NCBI GenBank assembly: GCA_024867545.1
Contig: JANFNE010000030.1
Span: 620,001-684,000, forward strand
Reading direction: 5' to 3'
Source of the DNA: Phytopythium helicoides
Lineage: Eukaryota > Oomycota > Peronosporomycetes > Pythiales > Pythiaceae
DNA: 64,000 bases
Shown here one piece after another: positions 22,101 through 32,478 of this stretch. Below the pieces are notes generated by a model that saw nothing but the letters and a program-made list of their open reading frames with translations, did not search any database and was not told where the DNA came from. Position numbers and translations under genes: made by a program. How positions within the stretch are numbered: the stretch's first letter is position 1; each line of letters starts with the position of its first letter.

Positions 22101-24115
22101 TTCTTTTGAGAGCGTGCGTCAGCACGATGCACAACGATTGCACCAGCGAGCTCCAGCGTGTCAGTGCAGCATCGAGAGCTTGTTGCAACACTTCCTGTTG
22201 GAGTCATTCCACCAGTGGTAGAGTTTGATGATGACCATGACGACGGAGCAGACGCTAGCGTGTACTGCCGCAATACACCTCGGCCGTAGTTCGAAATAAT
22301 GCTCCGACCACTTGTTGAACCGGTTGCGACGCAATACTCCACGAAACTCAACAATCTTCCCCAGCCAATGCAGAGCAGTCGTCCGCACGAGATCGAGAAC
22401 TTTGAAACAGCGAGTGCAAACACGCTCTTCACGCGCAGATTCTTTGAATAGAGTAGATCGATGCCCCGAGCAGTTGCCGCACACAACCGCTCCACACCTT
22501 CGGCAGTGATGTCGGCGAAAGTAAATCTTGAACGCGCTGTGGCAAATGGAGCAACTGCCAGCGACTGCATCAGGAACCCAAAGCGCAGCAGCATCAGCTG
22601 GCATCTCATTGGTGGCTTCATCGGGGCACTTTGCCTGTGCGTCTGCAATTGCGGCAGAAATTGCGACCACCCATTCGTCGCACTCGAGGGGAGTTGCGGC
22701 AAACAGGATAAACGTTTTCTCGAGGACTTGTGACCACAAACGCACAATCTCCACGAAGTCGCTGTTGTCCAGCGTCGAACAGCGCGCGATAGGATTGCGG
22801 GATTTGCGTGGTAACACCGACGGCTTTGGATTTCAAGTCCACTACTCTGCGAACCCGGTACCCACCGGTGAGAAGTACGCCACTGCTGTATAGCAGCATA
22901 TCGTTGAAGAGATGAAGAACAACTTCTTCCGAACGGCGAGTTGATCTCTTGGTGAGCTTTCCTGACTTGAGAAGGCGTCGATCCGCAGTAAAAAGCGCCA
23001 CTTGCCCTGCGAAAAATTGCGTCTGGGCCTGCAACACTGATGCCAGGTTTTCTTGATCCCGCACCGTCTCGTTGATGAAGGATGCCGCGAAGCTCACGCG
23101 CTGTAGCGCCTCTTGTAAATACGTGGCATCCGGATGACTGTCAGGTGTGAGCTCGACGACACGCTCAAGCAGCAACTTGTACCGCGGAATACGCTGGATT
23201 GGCATGATGAGCAGGCTCTCAAAATCTTTGTCCGATCCGCTCCGCTCTTTGCACGCTGCGAGGAAGGAAGTGAAGTTTCCTAGCCGCGTGTCTTGCGCAT
23301 AGCTACGAAGAAGACCTGCCACTTCCTCGTAGTCGCGCGCGTAGCCTCCGTAGAGTTTAAATAATGGTGCGTACCGACGAAACACGGCCCCGATCCCCTC
23401 GGTTGCCATGGACGCTGCAGCCAACGCCTGTACGCGCATCCTTCCGGAATGGAATGATTGGGTATCGGGTGATCCATCCGAGTGGCGGCGCTTCTGCAGC
23501 TGCTTGCGGCCGTTGCCGTCGCCGTTTCCTCTCGGCCATGATCTCCAGCAGGTCGTTGAGCAGCTTGGAGTTGAGCATAACGAGCTGTCGTAGGTTATTG
23601 AAGAAGACGGCGATCTGCGCGTCCTCCATGATCGGATGCTTGTTGTCCTCAAGCGCGGCGATGTAGTAGTCGTTGAGCGAGCGGATGTCGCGCACATAGC
23701 TCTGCTCCGTATTGCAGATCTCCTCGATCACCAGTCGCCGCTGCCTCCTTGACTCGGCCGACTGCTGGTTATCCTCGCTATCTTCGTCCTCATCTGTAGC
23801 ATCGTCGTCGTCCTCATCTTCTCCATCGCTCTGCTGCTGCTCTGGTGTGACATCCAGCGCCAGCGAGAAGGACTTGCGGGTCCAGCTCTCGCTCGCGCGC
23901 TCGCGCGGGACCTCCAGGTCTCGCGGGTCGAACAGCACGATCCCTGCGCCAAGCGCGTTCCGCCGCATGGTGAGCGTGGTCGCGGATGTGATCGGCCCCC
24001 TCAGCTCCTCCAACTTGGCTCCTGCATACTCGTCCAGGGCGTCGTCGTCCCACAGATCGGCGTTGTTGTCGACGCTGCCGCTCCGGTGGAAGGAGCGCGC
24101 CACCAAGCCGCTCAT
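19118..24115 (-). CDS. Double DH-PH-FYVE protein (Rho-family GEF with phosphoinositide-binding FYVE fingers)
   Basis: A very long minus-strand gene. Module 1: DH (LVIEEICNTEQSYVRDIRSL ... MPIQRIPRYKLLLERVVELT), PH (SGKLTKRSTRRSEEVVLHLF), FYVE (CSICHSAFKIYFRRHHCRRC ... CTRCFKVL), then a second PH. Module 2: DH (ILKELIRSEESYVTCL ... MPMERIPRYKMFLQELLAV), PH, PH, and a terminal FYVE split by intron 19257-19330 (RPRHHCR|LCGSLVCGHC ... ICDSC). Such proteins activate Rho/Cdc42 GTPases at PI3P- or PIP-rich membranes. The module 1 stop (21410) lies within about 20 bases of the module 2 DH start with no ATG or promoter between, so I read one protein of about 1,600 aa. Frame breaks occur near 23527, 22821, 22283, 21408, 20754, 20210 and 19680; most behave as one extra base. 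Confidence 0.75.
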
Positions 24116-24836
24116 TCTGAGCCACCAGCACTGTTAGTCCTGGCACCGTGTCGCCGTAATGAGCGCGCGAAGAACACGCACCGCAGGTCGAGCGCCTCCC
24201 ACCGCGCGTCGCCCATGCTGCTGCTGCTCGGTGTTGCTCGCCGTCCTTTCTACCAGCGAATGCGCGACTGTCACCGGGCGGTCGAGCGGTCAGTCGCGAG
24301 CCAGCGGGCCATACAGAAACTCAGTTGGACGCACACGCATCGACGCTGGAAGCCTCGAGAAGGCACATGAAGCCGAACCAAGTGGTGTCGCGTTCTTTCC
24401 ATGGAAGTAGGAGCCAGCGCGCTGTTCGCTGCCCTATATTGGTTGTCACAGGTTCAACCATCGAGTGCAAATATCTTGGGATTGTAAGGCGATTTGAGGC
24501 CGTGGTTGCCTTTCTCAAGATAGGATGGATATCGAGGGGTATAGGATGTGACAGGCTGACCGGGTTGAAGTGCGTGGCGTTTCGACTGGATCCGCGCTTC
24601 CGTACCCTTCTGACCGTGCAGGGAACACTAAGCGGAGACGCATGCGACCAACCACAGCGCAGAGTGGCGGCCTGTCGGTGGGGACGCGTCCCCAATGGGA
24701 GCAAATGGAATTCAATGTGTAAACGCTCACAGTCAGCCAGCCACCTACTTGATGCGCGGCGCGAGCGTGGCAGCAGCTAAAGCCGCCGCCGCCACCACCG
24801 CCGCTGCAACGCTCCAGCCGCTCCAGCCGCATTTGT
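24116..24836. other. Intergenic, 0.7 kb
   Basis: Promoter-side sequence of the minus-strand DH-PH-FYVE gene and 3' flank of the minus-strand ribophorin gene. No motif-bearing ORF. Confidence 0.5.
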
Positions 24837-26088
24837 CTACTCGGTCTTGCTCTTCTTGGCGGCCGAGGGCTGCGCCAGGCGCTTGAGCGTCAGGTGGCCC
24901 GACCACAGCGTGACGGTGGCGAGCCCGCTGAGGTACCCGAGCGTGCGGAACATGGTCAGCTCCAGCCAGTACCAGGCGAAGAGCGCGAGGATGGCCGACA
25001 GCGACGCGAGGAACACCACGCCGAACGGCAGCACCGACGCCTGGAAGAGCTTGTTCAGGTTCAGCTTGAGCTTGAGCGCGAACAGCAGGAACACGGCCAG
25101 CGGCAGCAGCACGGCGGCCGTGAACGCGAGCGACACCGTCACGGGCGGCCGCGAGTCCTGCGGGCGCATGACGTGCTTGATCTCGGGCAGCGCCTTGAGC
25201 GTCGTGTCGCTCTCGTGCAGCAGCGGCTTGGCGTACAGCGGGGACGGCGCCACGGGCGGCTCGGCCGCGAGCTCGAGGTCCACGTCGCCCAGGTTCCACA
25301 CCAGCGCGCTCTCGAACGTCGGGTCGCCGATCACGAGCTCTACATGGTGCAGGCCCGACTTGTAGGCGAACTTGCTGCTCAGCAACGAGAAGTGCAGCAC
25401 CGTTCCGTGCGTGTTGGCGCCCTTGTCGGCCGGCAGCACAAAGTACGTGCTGGTCTTGTCGGCCGCGTGCGTGAACTTGAGCACGGCCTGGTGCGCCGTG
25501 ACGGGCTTCTTGTCGTGCTTCTGCTGCAGCTCGACCTGCACCTGGAGCGAGTCGGCCGAGCCGGCGCTGAGGCGGCGCAGCGGCAGCTTGTCGCCGAACG
25601 CCACGTCAGCGCCGTTGACCTCGGCGGCGGCCACCACGACTGGCACCGTCACCTTGAGCTGCAGCACGTCGGACGTCGTGGTCTGCGTGTCGTTGTCGAA
25701 GGCCGAGACCTTCATCTTGTACATGCCCGCGGGCAGCTTCTTGTCGCCCTTGAGCGCCACCACGAACTTGTCGCCGTTGCCCTTGACCTTCTGCTCGTCC
25801 AACAGTCACGACCACCGTCAGCGCTGCGCTGCCGGCCCTGCCCAGCCGCATCCAAGCTCGACGCACCAGGTCGGAGACCAGCGAGGCGCCCGTCGTGTCC
25901 ACCAGCGTGTCGACCGTCACGTGCTTGAGCGCGGGCTGCGCGGGCGACGCCACGATGGCGAACTCGAGCGCGCCGGCCGAGAGCGCCACCTTGGGCGACT
26001 CGAGCGCCAGCGCCGCGTCCGCCACGCCCGCCGCCAGCTGCGCCAGCGCGCAGCCCAGCGCCAGCACCACCGCCGCAGGAGACCGCAT
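24837..26088 (-). CDS. RPN2: Ribophorin II / SWP1-type subunit of the oligosaccharyltransferase
   Basis: A structural subunit of the ER oligosaccharyltransferase that N-glycosylates nascent proteins. The start at 26088 gives a classic cleaved signal (AAVVLALGCALAQLAAGVADA), followed by a beta-rich luminal domain (LPAGMYKMKVSAFDNDTQTT). The C-terminal membrane region carries three to four helices: LAFTAAVLLPLAVFLLFALK, LPFGVVFLASLSAILALFAW and MFRTLGYLSGLATVTLW. It ends in a basic tail KKSKTE typical of ER residents. The C-terminal helix pattern is that of ribophorin II. At about 25803 one base must be dropped to join ALTVVVT to LDEQKVKGNG. A GTGCGT donor just upstream leaves a small intron possible here. 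About 400 aa. Confidence 0.8.
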
Positions 26089-26315
26089 GTCTAGCAGGCT
26101 CGCTCTACGCCCGTCAAGGTCCACGTGTACAGCCGCCGATGACGCTTTGCCACGCGGGGGCAGCTCCGCCGTCAAGATATCAAAGGAGCCTCCACTCGAG
26201 CGACCTTCGGGGAACCACCTATGGATATTTAGTGACATGGTTGTTAAAAAGGGGGAGTGTCGTTGAAGAAGCCCACCAAGGAAATCTGGAATTGTGGGGG
26301 GTGGGGGTCAAGCCC
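26089..26315. promoter_or_regulatory. Shared 227-bp promoter between ribophorin II and TspO/MBR-related paralogue 2
   Basis: The two start codons, 26088 (minus) and 26316 (plus), face away from each other over 227 bases, so their promoters must overlap. No obvious TATA box. No ACCGGT cluster is seen here, unlike paralogue 1. Confidence 0.4.
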
Positions 26316-27287
26316 ATGGAGGTGGAGCTGCCGCCGAGGCCGCCGAGCGCGCTGGCCACGCGGCTGCCGTGGATTAATGTGGCGCTGTTCATTGTGCAGC
26401 TGGCGCTTACGGGCGTGGCATTTAGCTTCATCGGCGACGGCGCGGAGCTCCAGCGGGAGAACGAGACGCTCGTCACGCCCGCCGACTACGCCTTTTCCAT
26501 CTGGAACGTCATCTACCCGCTCACGATGGTGCTGCTGGCCACGGACGTCGCGTACCCGGGGCTCAGCTTTGTTGCGAGCGCGGCCAAGCCCGACGCGCTG
26601 CGCGTGTGCATCGCTGTCAGCTGCGTCACTAACGGCGTCTGGTGTGTGCTCTTCAACTGCGACTTCGTGCACCTCGCGGCGATCGACATTGCGCTGCTGT
26701 GGGCCTCGCTCGCCGCGCTATACGTGTACGCCAGCTACTCGAGGCTGCACATTCGCCCCTTTGTCTGGAGAGAGTACATCTGCAGCGAGCTCTGCATCCG
26801 CGTGTACTTTGCGTGGATCTCGGCGGCCACGGCACTGAGCTGGACGATCTCCGCCCAGCACATGGCGGGGGGATTTCTGTCGCTTGGAGCATACCTGGGA
26901 GTTCTAGGCGCGCTGATCGTGCTCTCATTGTGTGGACTGTTCTACGGACGTGACCCGGTGTTCCCGCTCGTCACAATCTGGGCTCTGGTCGCCATCACTG
27001 CCAAGGACCCTGACAACTTCAGCGGATCCGCCCACGAAAAGTTCATCCAGGTTCAGACCGCAGCGACGCTCGGTGTAGAAGTCTTGACAGCTATCCTACT
27101 GGTGTTCGGCGTCCAAATTTTCGTCACGCAACGCATGTACGTGATATGTAGATTGTATGTCATTGAGAGCTTCCCGTCGCTGACTTTCGTTTGCTGCCGT
27201 ATCACCAGCGATCGCAGTGAACCCGCGAGTGCCAAGCCGCGTCGCCGCGACGAGTACGGCTCGATCCGCGGCTTTGCTTCTCCATAA
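26316..27287 (+). CDS. TspO/MBR-related multi-pass membrane protein, paralogue 2
   Basis: Exons 26316-27136 and 27209-27287 with a 72-nt intron (GTACGT donor) join in frame to 299 aa. The intron is a multiple of three with no stop, so an unspliced reading would add false residues. Seven hydrophobic helices. Signatures: TLVTPADYAFSIWNVIYPLT, TNGVWCVLFNCDF and YICSELCIRVYFAWISAATA, aligned by eye with paralogues 1, 3 and 4. The last exon gives a basic tail with RRRDEYGSIRG, the equivalent of DYGTSV in paralogue 1. The start at MEVELPPRPPSALATRLP fits because the first helix begins about 20 residues later; the open frame upstream to 26139 is out of family. Frame intact. Biochemical role unknown. 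Confidence 0.78.
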   Translation: MEVELPPRPPSALATRLPWINVALFIVQLALTGVAFSFIGDGAELQRENETLVTPADYAFSIWNVIYPLTMVLLATDVAYPGLSFVASAAKPDALRVCIAVSCVTNGVWCVLFNCDFVHLAAIDIALLWASLAALYVYASYSRLHIRPFVWREYICSELCIRVYFAWISAATALSWTISAQHMAGGFLSLGAYLGVLGALIVLSLCGLFYGRDPVFPLVTIWALVAITAKDPDNFSGSAHEKFIQVQTAATLGVEVLTAILLVFGVQIFVTQRMYVICRLYVIESFPSLTFVCCRITSDRSEPASAKPRRRDEYGSIRGFASP

Positions 27288-27644
27288 GGAAATCCGGGAG
27301 GAAATCCGAGAGGATCATCATGCGTTCATCAAGTCGTGCAGGAATTCTGCATGTCACCAAGCAAGTTGCATATATATCGCTGGCGTCAATGAATGTGCTC
27401 AGCTCTCATCCGAATATGTTTCGGTAAATGATCGTAACGACGTCTTTCCAATGTCCACAACGGCCTAGTGGCAAAACGGTTCGCTATTTGACAGTTGAAA
27501 GTACACAAGATGCTGCAATAAAGTACTCAACCAATGCTGGATCAGCCGAACAGTTCCCCCACCACATGCATCTGAATAACTCGTGTAAGGCTCAAAAACG
27601 AGTGCGGCAGGCCGCACGTTTACTCATATCATAACGCTGGCTCA
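27288..27644. other. Intergenic, convergent 3' ends
   Basis: 357 bases between the stops of two convergent TspO/MBR-related paralogues; relatively AT-rich, nothing recognised. Confidence 0.5.
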
Positions 27645-28713
27645 TTAGACCGTGCCGTAGTCGGGCGTTGTCTCGAACACGATGCCCTTGTAGTACTCTT
27701 CGCTGACCGTGTCTCGTCGAGGACTAGATGATTCAAGAGACAAAGTGAGAAAGCATACCAAAAACCGCTGGTCGATAATCCTTTCAAGCACCCACCTTTT
27801 CAAGTAGACAACGTAGGCCCAACGCACGAAAGTCGATGAGCGCGAGAATGGGGAAGACCGGAGCGACGACGGTCGCAACGGCCTGCAGGTTCTCGAACAC
27901 GGTCTGGGTGTCGCCCGGGAAGGTCGCATGCTTGAGCGCAAGCCCCAAGAAGGCCCATGAGACGACGAGTCCCACGACGGCGTCGCGGCCGTTGACGTAC
28001 GCGCCGAATGCGAGCACCAGCAGCACGCCCATGAGCAGCGCGTAGACCGAAAAGGAAAAGTAGGCGCGGTGCAGGAACTGCATGGCGTCTGCGATCGCGA
28101 AGACGAGGTCGACGCTGAGCCATCCGAAGGCGAGGCGCACCGAGAACTCGCTGGCAAAGTAGTAGATCCACGCCTGCGAGTACCTCGGGGTCGGGTGTCG
28201 CACGACGAAGAGATACAGCGGGAGGATGCATCCCCAGACGAGCGCGAGCGCGAGCGTGGCGAGGTGCACCCACCCGAACCACAAGGTCGAGCACGATCCA
28301 GACCATGTGCGTGACGCACGAGAGCTGGAACCACTGGCGCAGGAACGTCGGGTCGTCCGACGTGAGGTAGTACGAGTAGAAGGGGAAGCAGCAGTCGGTC
28401 ACGGCCGTGGCCGCCGTGAACACGGTACACGGGCGCCCAGATCCAGAACACGTACGCGGGCGGCGCCAGCGGGTTCACAGGGCGCCATGGTGGACGCCGT
28501 GGGCGCCGGCAGCGGCACGAGCGGCTCGGTCGAGTTGCCATCGGCGCCTGTCGCCGGGCTCGGCGCGTCGTGCTGGGCCGCCCAGGAGCCGTCGGGCGCA
28601 AAGAGGAAGACGCCGACCAGCACGGCGACCTGCAGCGCGAATGCCAGCAGGTTGGCGGCCGGCAGGTGGCGCTCGAGCGCCGACGCGGGCGCCGCCGCCT
28701 GCGGAGACAGCAT
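27645..28713 (-). pseudogene. TspO/MBR-related paralogue 3, three frame breaks
   Basis: Homologous to paralogues 1, 2 and 4: APPAYVFWIWAPVY replaces the usual PA.YAFSIW, then THMVWIVL, then WIYYFASEFSVRLAFGWLSV, and a last exon (27645-27712, after intron 27713-27827) ending TTPDYGTV. A longer Ala/Pro-rich loop lies between helix 1 and the signature. From ATG 28713 the frame has to drop one base near 28479, 28425 and 28286 before it stays open. All helices are otherwise preserved and no internal stop remains once these are allowed. That pattern fits either a very young pseudogene or three sequence errors. The convergent neighbour is paralogue 2, so an inverted local duplication is likely. Confidence 0.6.
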
Positions 28714-29493
28714 GAGGATCGGTGGCGGCGGAGGGCGGCGGGGGAAAATGGCGAGCTTCTCGCGGTGGCGGGTGGCTTTGGATGGCGGTGATTGGCGGAA
28801 AGTCGAAAAGAAATGTTTTGATTGGAGGATAGGAGGGAGATCTGAGTTGCGGTGGCGGGGGGATCAACACTCTTGCGTGTCACGATGAGAGATACTGGAA
28901 GCGAGTCGAAAGCGTGCATGATTTTTGGCGGAAGCCACACGCAGCCACTTGATGGCCAACACTTCAACCAGAAACAACGCATGGAGATCTTCACGGATTT
29001 TCCGTGTGGATCGCGTTGGGGAGAAGGCAAGCCGCGGCGTGGCGCTCGAGTACTCATTGCGATTGCAGGTTGCAAGTAGAGACAAGAGACGGGCAGGACG
29101 GTCATTTTCCTGCTGATGAAACGCGCTCGCTAGTGGAGGATCGATTGGCAACAAGGACAAGCGGGTGGTGAACGTTCAACAAGCAGCCTCACGTTGGAGC
29201 GAGCTGGGCTTGGCGGTGTAATCTGGCCTAAGTGGTCGATTGATCGCAAAGAAAGTTGTGGTTGCATGGCTGACCCAGTTTTGGCAGCATAACGACAGCC
29301 CTGGTCTGGGTCTGAGGTTCGTCCGCAACCAACTCCTCCAACAGTCTATAATGGACAGACTGCATGTGACAATATATATAGGCGGCTGGTCATTGATCAT
29401 ATTGTCATCGATTTTGGGGTGACTCTTTGACGCAGAACGTGAAAAGTTTTTGATTTTGGAAAGCTGTGGTGCGTGCAGAGCACAATTCCCCCA
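28714..29493. other. Intergenic, divergent promoters
   Basis: 780 bases between the start of TspO/MBR-related paralogue 3 (minus) and the membrane-LRR gene (plus). Contains a tatatata-like stretch at about 29370-29380. No gene recognised. Confidence 0.5.
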
Positions 29494-31584
29494 ATGTCGG
29501 AAGCCTCCGCCAACATTGCGCATTCGGGTCGAAAACGGCGGCAGCTGGGCAATAAGCTGGCCATCATGACGTCGTGGATAGTGGTTATGGTGCTACACTG
29601 TGTGAGCTTCGCCTTCTTTGGAGCGTCGAGTTACTTGTACTGGTTTCTTCGAGAGTCCAGCGTGCAGGGATTTCTAGAGGTTTATCATATCGGCATCCAT
29701 CCTCAGTACTACCACTCAGTTGCTATTGTCTTTGGAATCGTTGCAGCTATTCATGCTGTTTTCATTGTTCAAATGATTGTGCTATCAATTCGCCAGCGAC
29801 AATTCGTACTAGCTGACCAATTGTCGTTATCGTCCAGCAAAAAACGAAATCTGGTGATGCGATTGATTATGTGGATCTACTCGACATTCTTTACACCTAC
29901 AGGATTGCTTGGAGTCAATGGACCGTGCTTCGACCTGCTCCTTCTGGTTCGAGAGCTGGTGGAGACTTCGCTGCAAACAGTACAAGCGTACAGAATGAGT
30001 CAATATCTTGCGCGAGAGTGGTTAACTCACTTCTACGTGGCACTACTGTTGTTAAACTGTTGGCTAATGGCACTAGTGCACGCCATTTTTCATCGCACAG
30101 CGACCACAAAGTACTTTGCGATCCTACTCAGCGACTTTGCTCTCGACTTCGTTTCTTCCTTGGTAGTTCCGTCCATACTTGTGCTTATCTATTTCCAAGA
30201 CACGGATCCCGCTTCTCGTACACTGTTCGGGATTAGGTGGGCTGATGATGTCTGGATTGTGAATGCAACGAGTGAGTTCCAGCTCATTCTTGTCGTTTCA
30301 TGGACCGATGTAGCCATCCGTGTGATGTTTGCACTCAGCATGCTTGGTAACATGAACACACTGAAGCGATTCATCAATGCGGTAGCTGGCGCAGAGGATA
30401 AAAAAGAATGGCTAAAGAGATGGAACTCTATTGTACCCGACAATCAGCCAAAAGTACGCAAGGAAAGCTTTGGAGTCACGTCATTAATGAAAGCGAACAA
30501 CCTCGTGAGGAGCAACGTGGTTCTTACCAGATCGCTTCGCGTCATCTTTGCAGTGTGGGGTACAATAGTACTCGCATTTCATCTGAGTGCTGACTCGAAC
30601 GAAGTAGGATCACACTGTATCATGCAATCTCGGCCATGGGGTATTTCACACCCATCATGCAAGCTTGTTTTGATCAACTGTTATGAAGAGCAAATTGAAG
30701 GCACAGCAGACGAGATTGACAAGAAAATCAGCAAATTGTATGCTCCATCTCTCACGAAGCTAATGTTCAGACACTGTCCGGCGCTCGAGATACCTCCACG
30801 GATACAGTCTTTTTCAAACCTTGTATCGATCAAGATCTATAACTCGACAGTCAGCAGCTGGGAGGACAGCGCAGCCCTTACCCAAAGCAACCATCCAATA
30901 TTTTCTATGATAATACTCGTTCGGGTCAGCCTGAATGGGGGAAGACTACCACCGGGGCTTCAATCGATAGAATTTCCTCGAAGTCTTACATTTGCTGCGA
31001 TAATTCATTCAGATCTCACCGAGTTACCAGATGACCTAGATACCAAATGGCCATATCAATTGATACTTCATTTCGATACAACTCAGCTAAATTACATTCC
31101 TGAATCTTTGCTTCGACTTCAACCAGTCACACTCGTTCTCGCGGGAAACCCTATTGGAAGCGTCCCAGCGGATGTCTTTGAACTACCCACTCTCGATTTC
31201 CTCGATCTGAGCCACACTAACATTTCAAATCTTCCGACTGACGTCCATACCCCGTCTCAGTTGTTGACGTCCATGAATCTGGACGGCACAAATGTGAGTT
31301 ACTTCCCGGCGTGGATCGACAAGTGGCTCGAGTGCCCTGGCAATGTATTGTATTCCATGCGTCTGTCCGCTGCAGACTCACCGTATTGTAGAGAACGCGA
31401 CGCGATATTCCAAGGACTTGTTGAGAAATTTGCGATTCCAGCATGGGCAAATGACTCTGGCTCAAGGCTAATGAACCCGTCACGAAACAATTGGAACTTT
31501 CTCCAGACAACTGTATCATGTACTCCATCAGGGATGTATCGATATTCGCTACAACTGGAAGACTTTTTCAGCGCGTTGCGTTAG
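29494..31584 (+). CDS. Multi-pass membrane protein with C-terminal leucine-rich repeats
   Basis: A single open frame of 696 aa from ATG 29494 (MSEASANIAHSG). The N-terminal half has about six hydrophobic segments: near residues 26-50 (MTSWIVVMVLHCVSFAFFGA), 77-102 (IVFGIVAAIHAVFIVQMIVL), 182-203, 212-238, 266-288 and 346-361. The second half, probably extracytoplasmic, holds irregular LRRs (LPPGLQSIEFPRSL, LNYIPESLLRLQPVTLVLAG, NLPTDVHTPSQLL) and several NxS/T sites, and ends with a Cys-containing cap (CPGNVLYSMRL ... PYCRERD). I do not recognise a named family; it looks like an oomycete-lineage surface LRR protein without a kinase domain. Codon use is less GC-biased than in the housekeeping neighbours. 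Frame intact. Confidence 0.75.
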   Translation: MSEASANIAHSGRKRRQLGNKLAIMTSWIVVMVLHCVSFAFFGASSYLYWFLRESSVQGFLEVYHIGIHPQYYHSVAIVFGIVAAIHAVFIVQMIVLSIRQRQFVLADQLSLSSSKKRNLVMRLIMWIYSTFFTPTGLLGVNGPCFDLLLLVRELVETSLQTVQAYRMSQYLAREWLTHFYVALLLLNCWLMALVHAIFHRTATTKYFAILLSDFALDFVSSLVVPSILVLIYFQDTDPASRTLFGIRWADDVWIVNATSEFQLILVVSWTDVAIRVMFALSMLGNMNTLKRFINAVAGAEDKKEWLKRWNSIVPDNQPKVRKESFGVTSLMKANNLVRSNVVLTRSLRVIFAVWGTIVLAFHLSADSNEVGSHCIMQSRPWGISHPSCKLVLINCYEEQIEGTADEIDKKISKLYAPSLTKLMFRHCPALEIPPRIQSFSNLVSIKIYNSTVSSWEDSAALTQSNHPIFSMIILVRVSLNGGRLPPGLQSIEFPRSLTFAAIIHSDLTELPDDLDTKWPYQLILHFDTTQLNYIPESLLRLQPVTLVLAGNPIGSVPADVFELPTLDFLDLSHTNISNLPTDVHTPSQLLTSMNLDGTNVSYFPAWIDKWLECPGNVLYSMRLSAADSPYCRERDAIFQGLVEKFAIPAWANDSGSRLMNPSRNNWNFLQTTVSCTPSGMYRYSLQLEDFFSALR

Positions 31585-32478
31585 AAAATCATAATGATTT
31601 GATATGAAGCCGTTGTGATCCTTGAAGAGTGAAAGCACTACTGCAGGAGATTTTTTTTCATCAGTTTTATTCACTTCAAATCCCATGTCTGGTTGACAGG
31701 AATTACAGTGATATGCTTAGTAGCACTGGCTGGCGTTCTGTAGCGATATAAACGTGAGTATCCTGAATTTTCGAGCTAGCTCGAAGTCTCTCTCGTCAAA
31801 TGTGCTCTAGTATGGACATGGACCTGTCAGCCTCAGCGAAATTGGTAAACATTGGGACGGTGTCTCGATTTCGTTCGCGGAGGAAATGGAGCCGCCACCG
31901 CACGAACCAGCATGTGCAGCCAGAACGTACAACACCTTCATCAGCAAGGCGGCTATCATTTACTACCTCAGGCGATCGTGCGAATACTACTATTGAATAA
32001 CGCGATCAGGCCATGCATAACATCTCGATCATCCATCAAGTAGTTTTTTGCTGCTTTGGCTGTCATGGACAAGTGGGTCTGGCTATCACAGTGCGCTTGG
32101 TCCAGCCTCAAGATACTCAATTATGATCGAGTCGATTTAGCGTCGATGACAACAAGGGAATCCGTTCGGTGTTTAAGATATCACTCGATTGATCCGCTAA
32201 CAGACATTGAGTGCTTCATGCAAAGCTATCTCGGAAGCGTTGAGCTCGCTTCTCGTCGTTTATCAAGTCGTAGGGTCATCGAGGTCTACATGGATGATCA
32301 CAGCAACACGTTCATGTTGCCTCAACTGTAATAAACACGAACTTCTAACGGCTGCATCCTCGCAGCACCTCGTCGCTCGTTCTTCGTGCTTTGGCTGGCT
32401 AGCATCGCCTCATTCTTTAATTTGCCTCGGCGAGCCCAGACGCGCTTTCTACCAAGTCAAGTCAAGCCAAGCCACGCC
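31585..32478. other. Intergenic, 0.9 kb
   Basis: AT-rich relative to flanks; small ORFs (for example 32056-32331) lack motifs. Serves as 3' flank of the LRR gene and promoter of TspO/MBR-related paralogue 4. Confidence 0.5.

Noticed and set aside
24894..25928. 344-codon plus-strand ORF opposite ribophorin II
   Set aside because: Composition (Arg, Gln, His, Val repeats) is that of an antisense shadow; ribophorin features are clear on the other strand.
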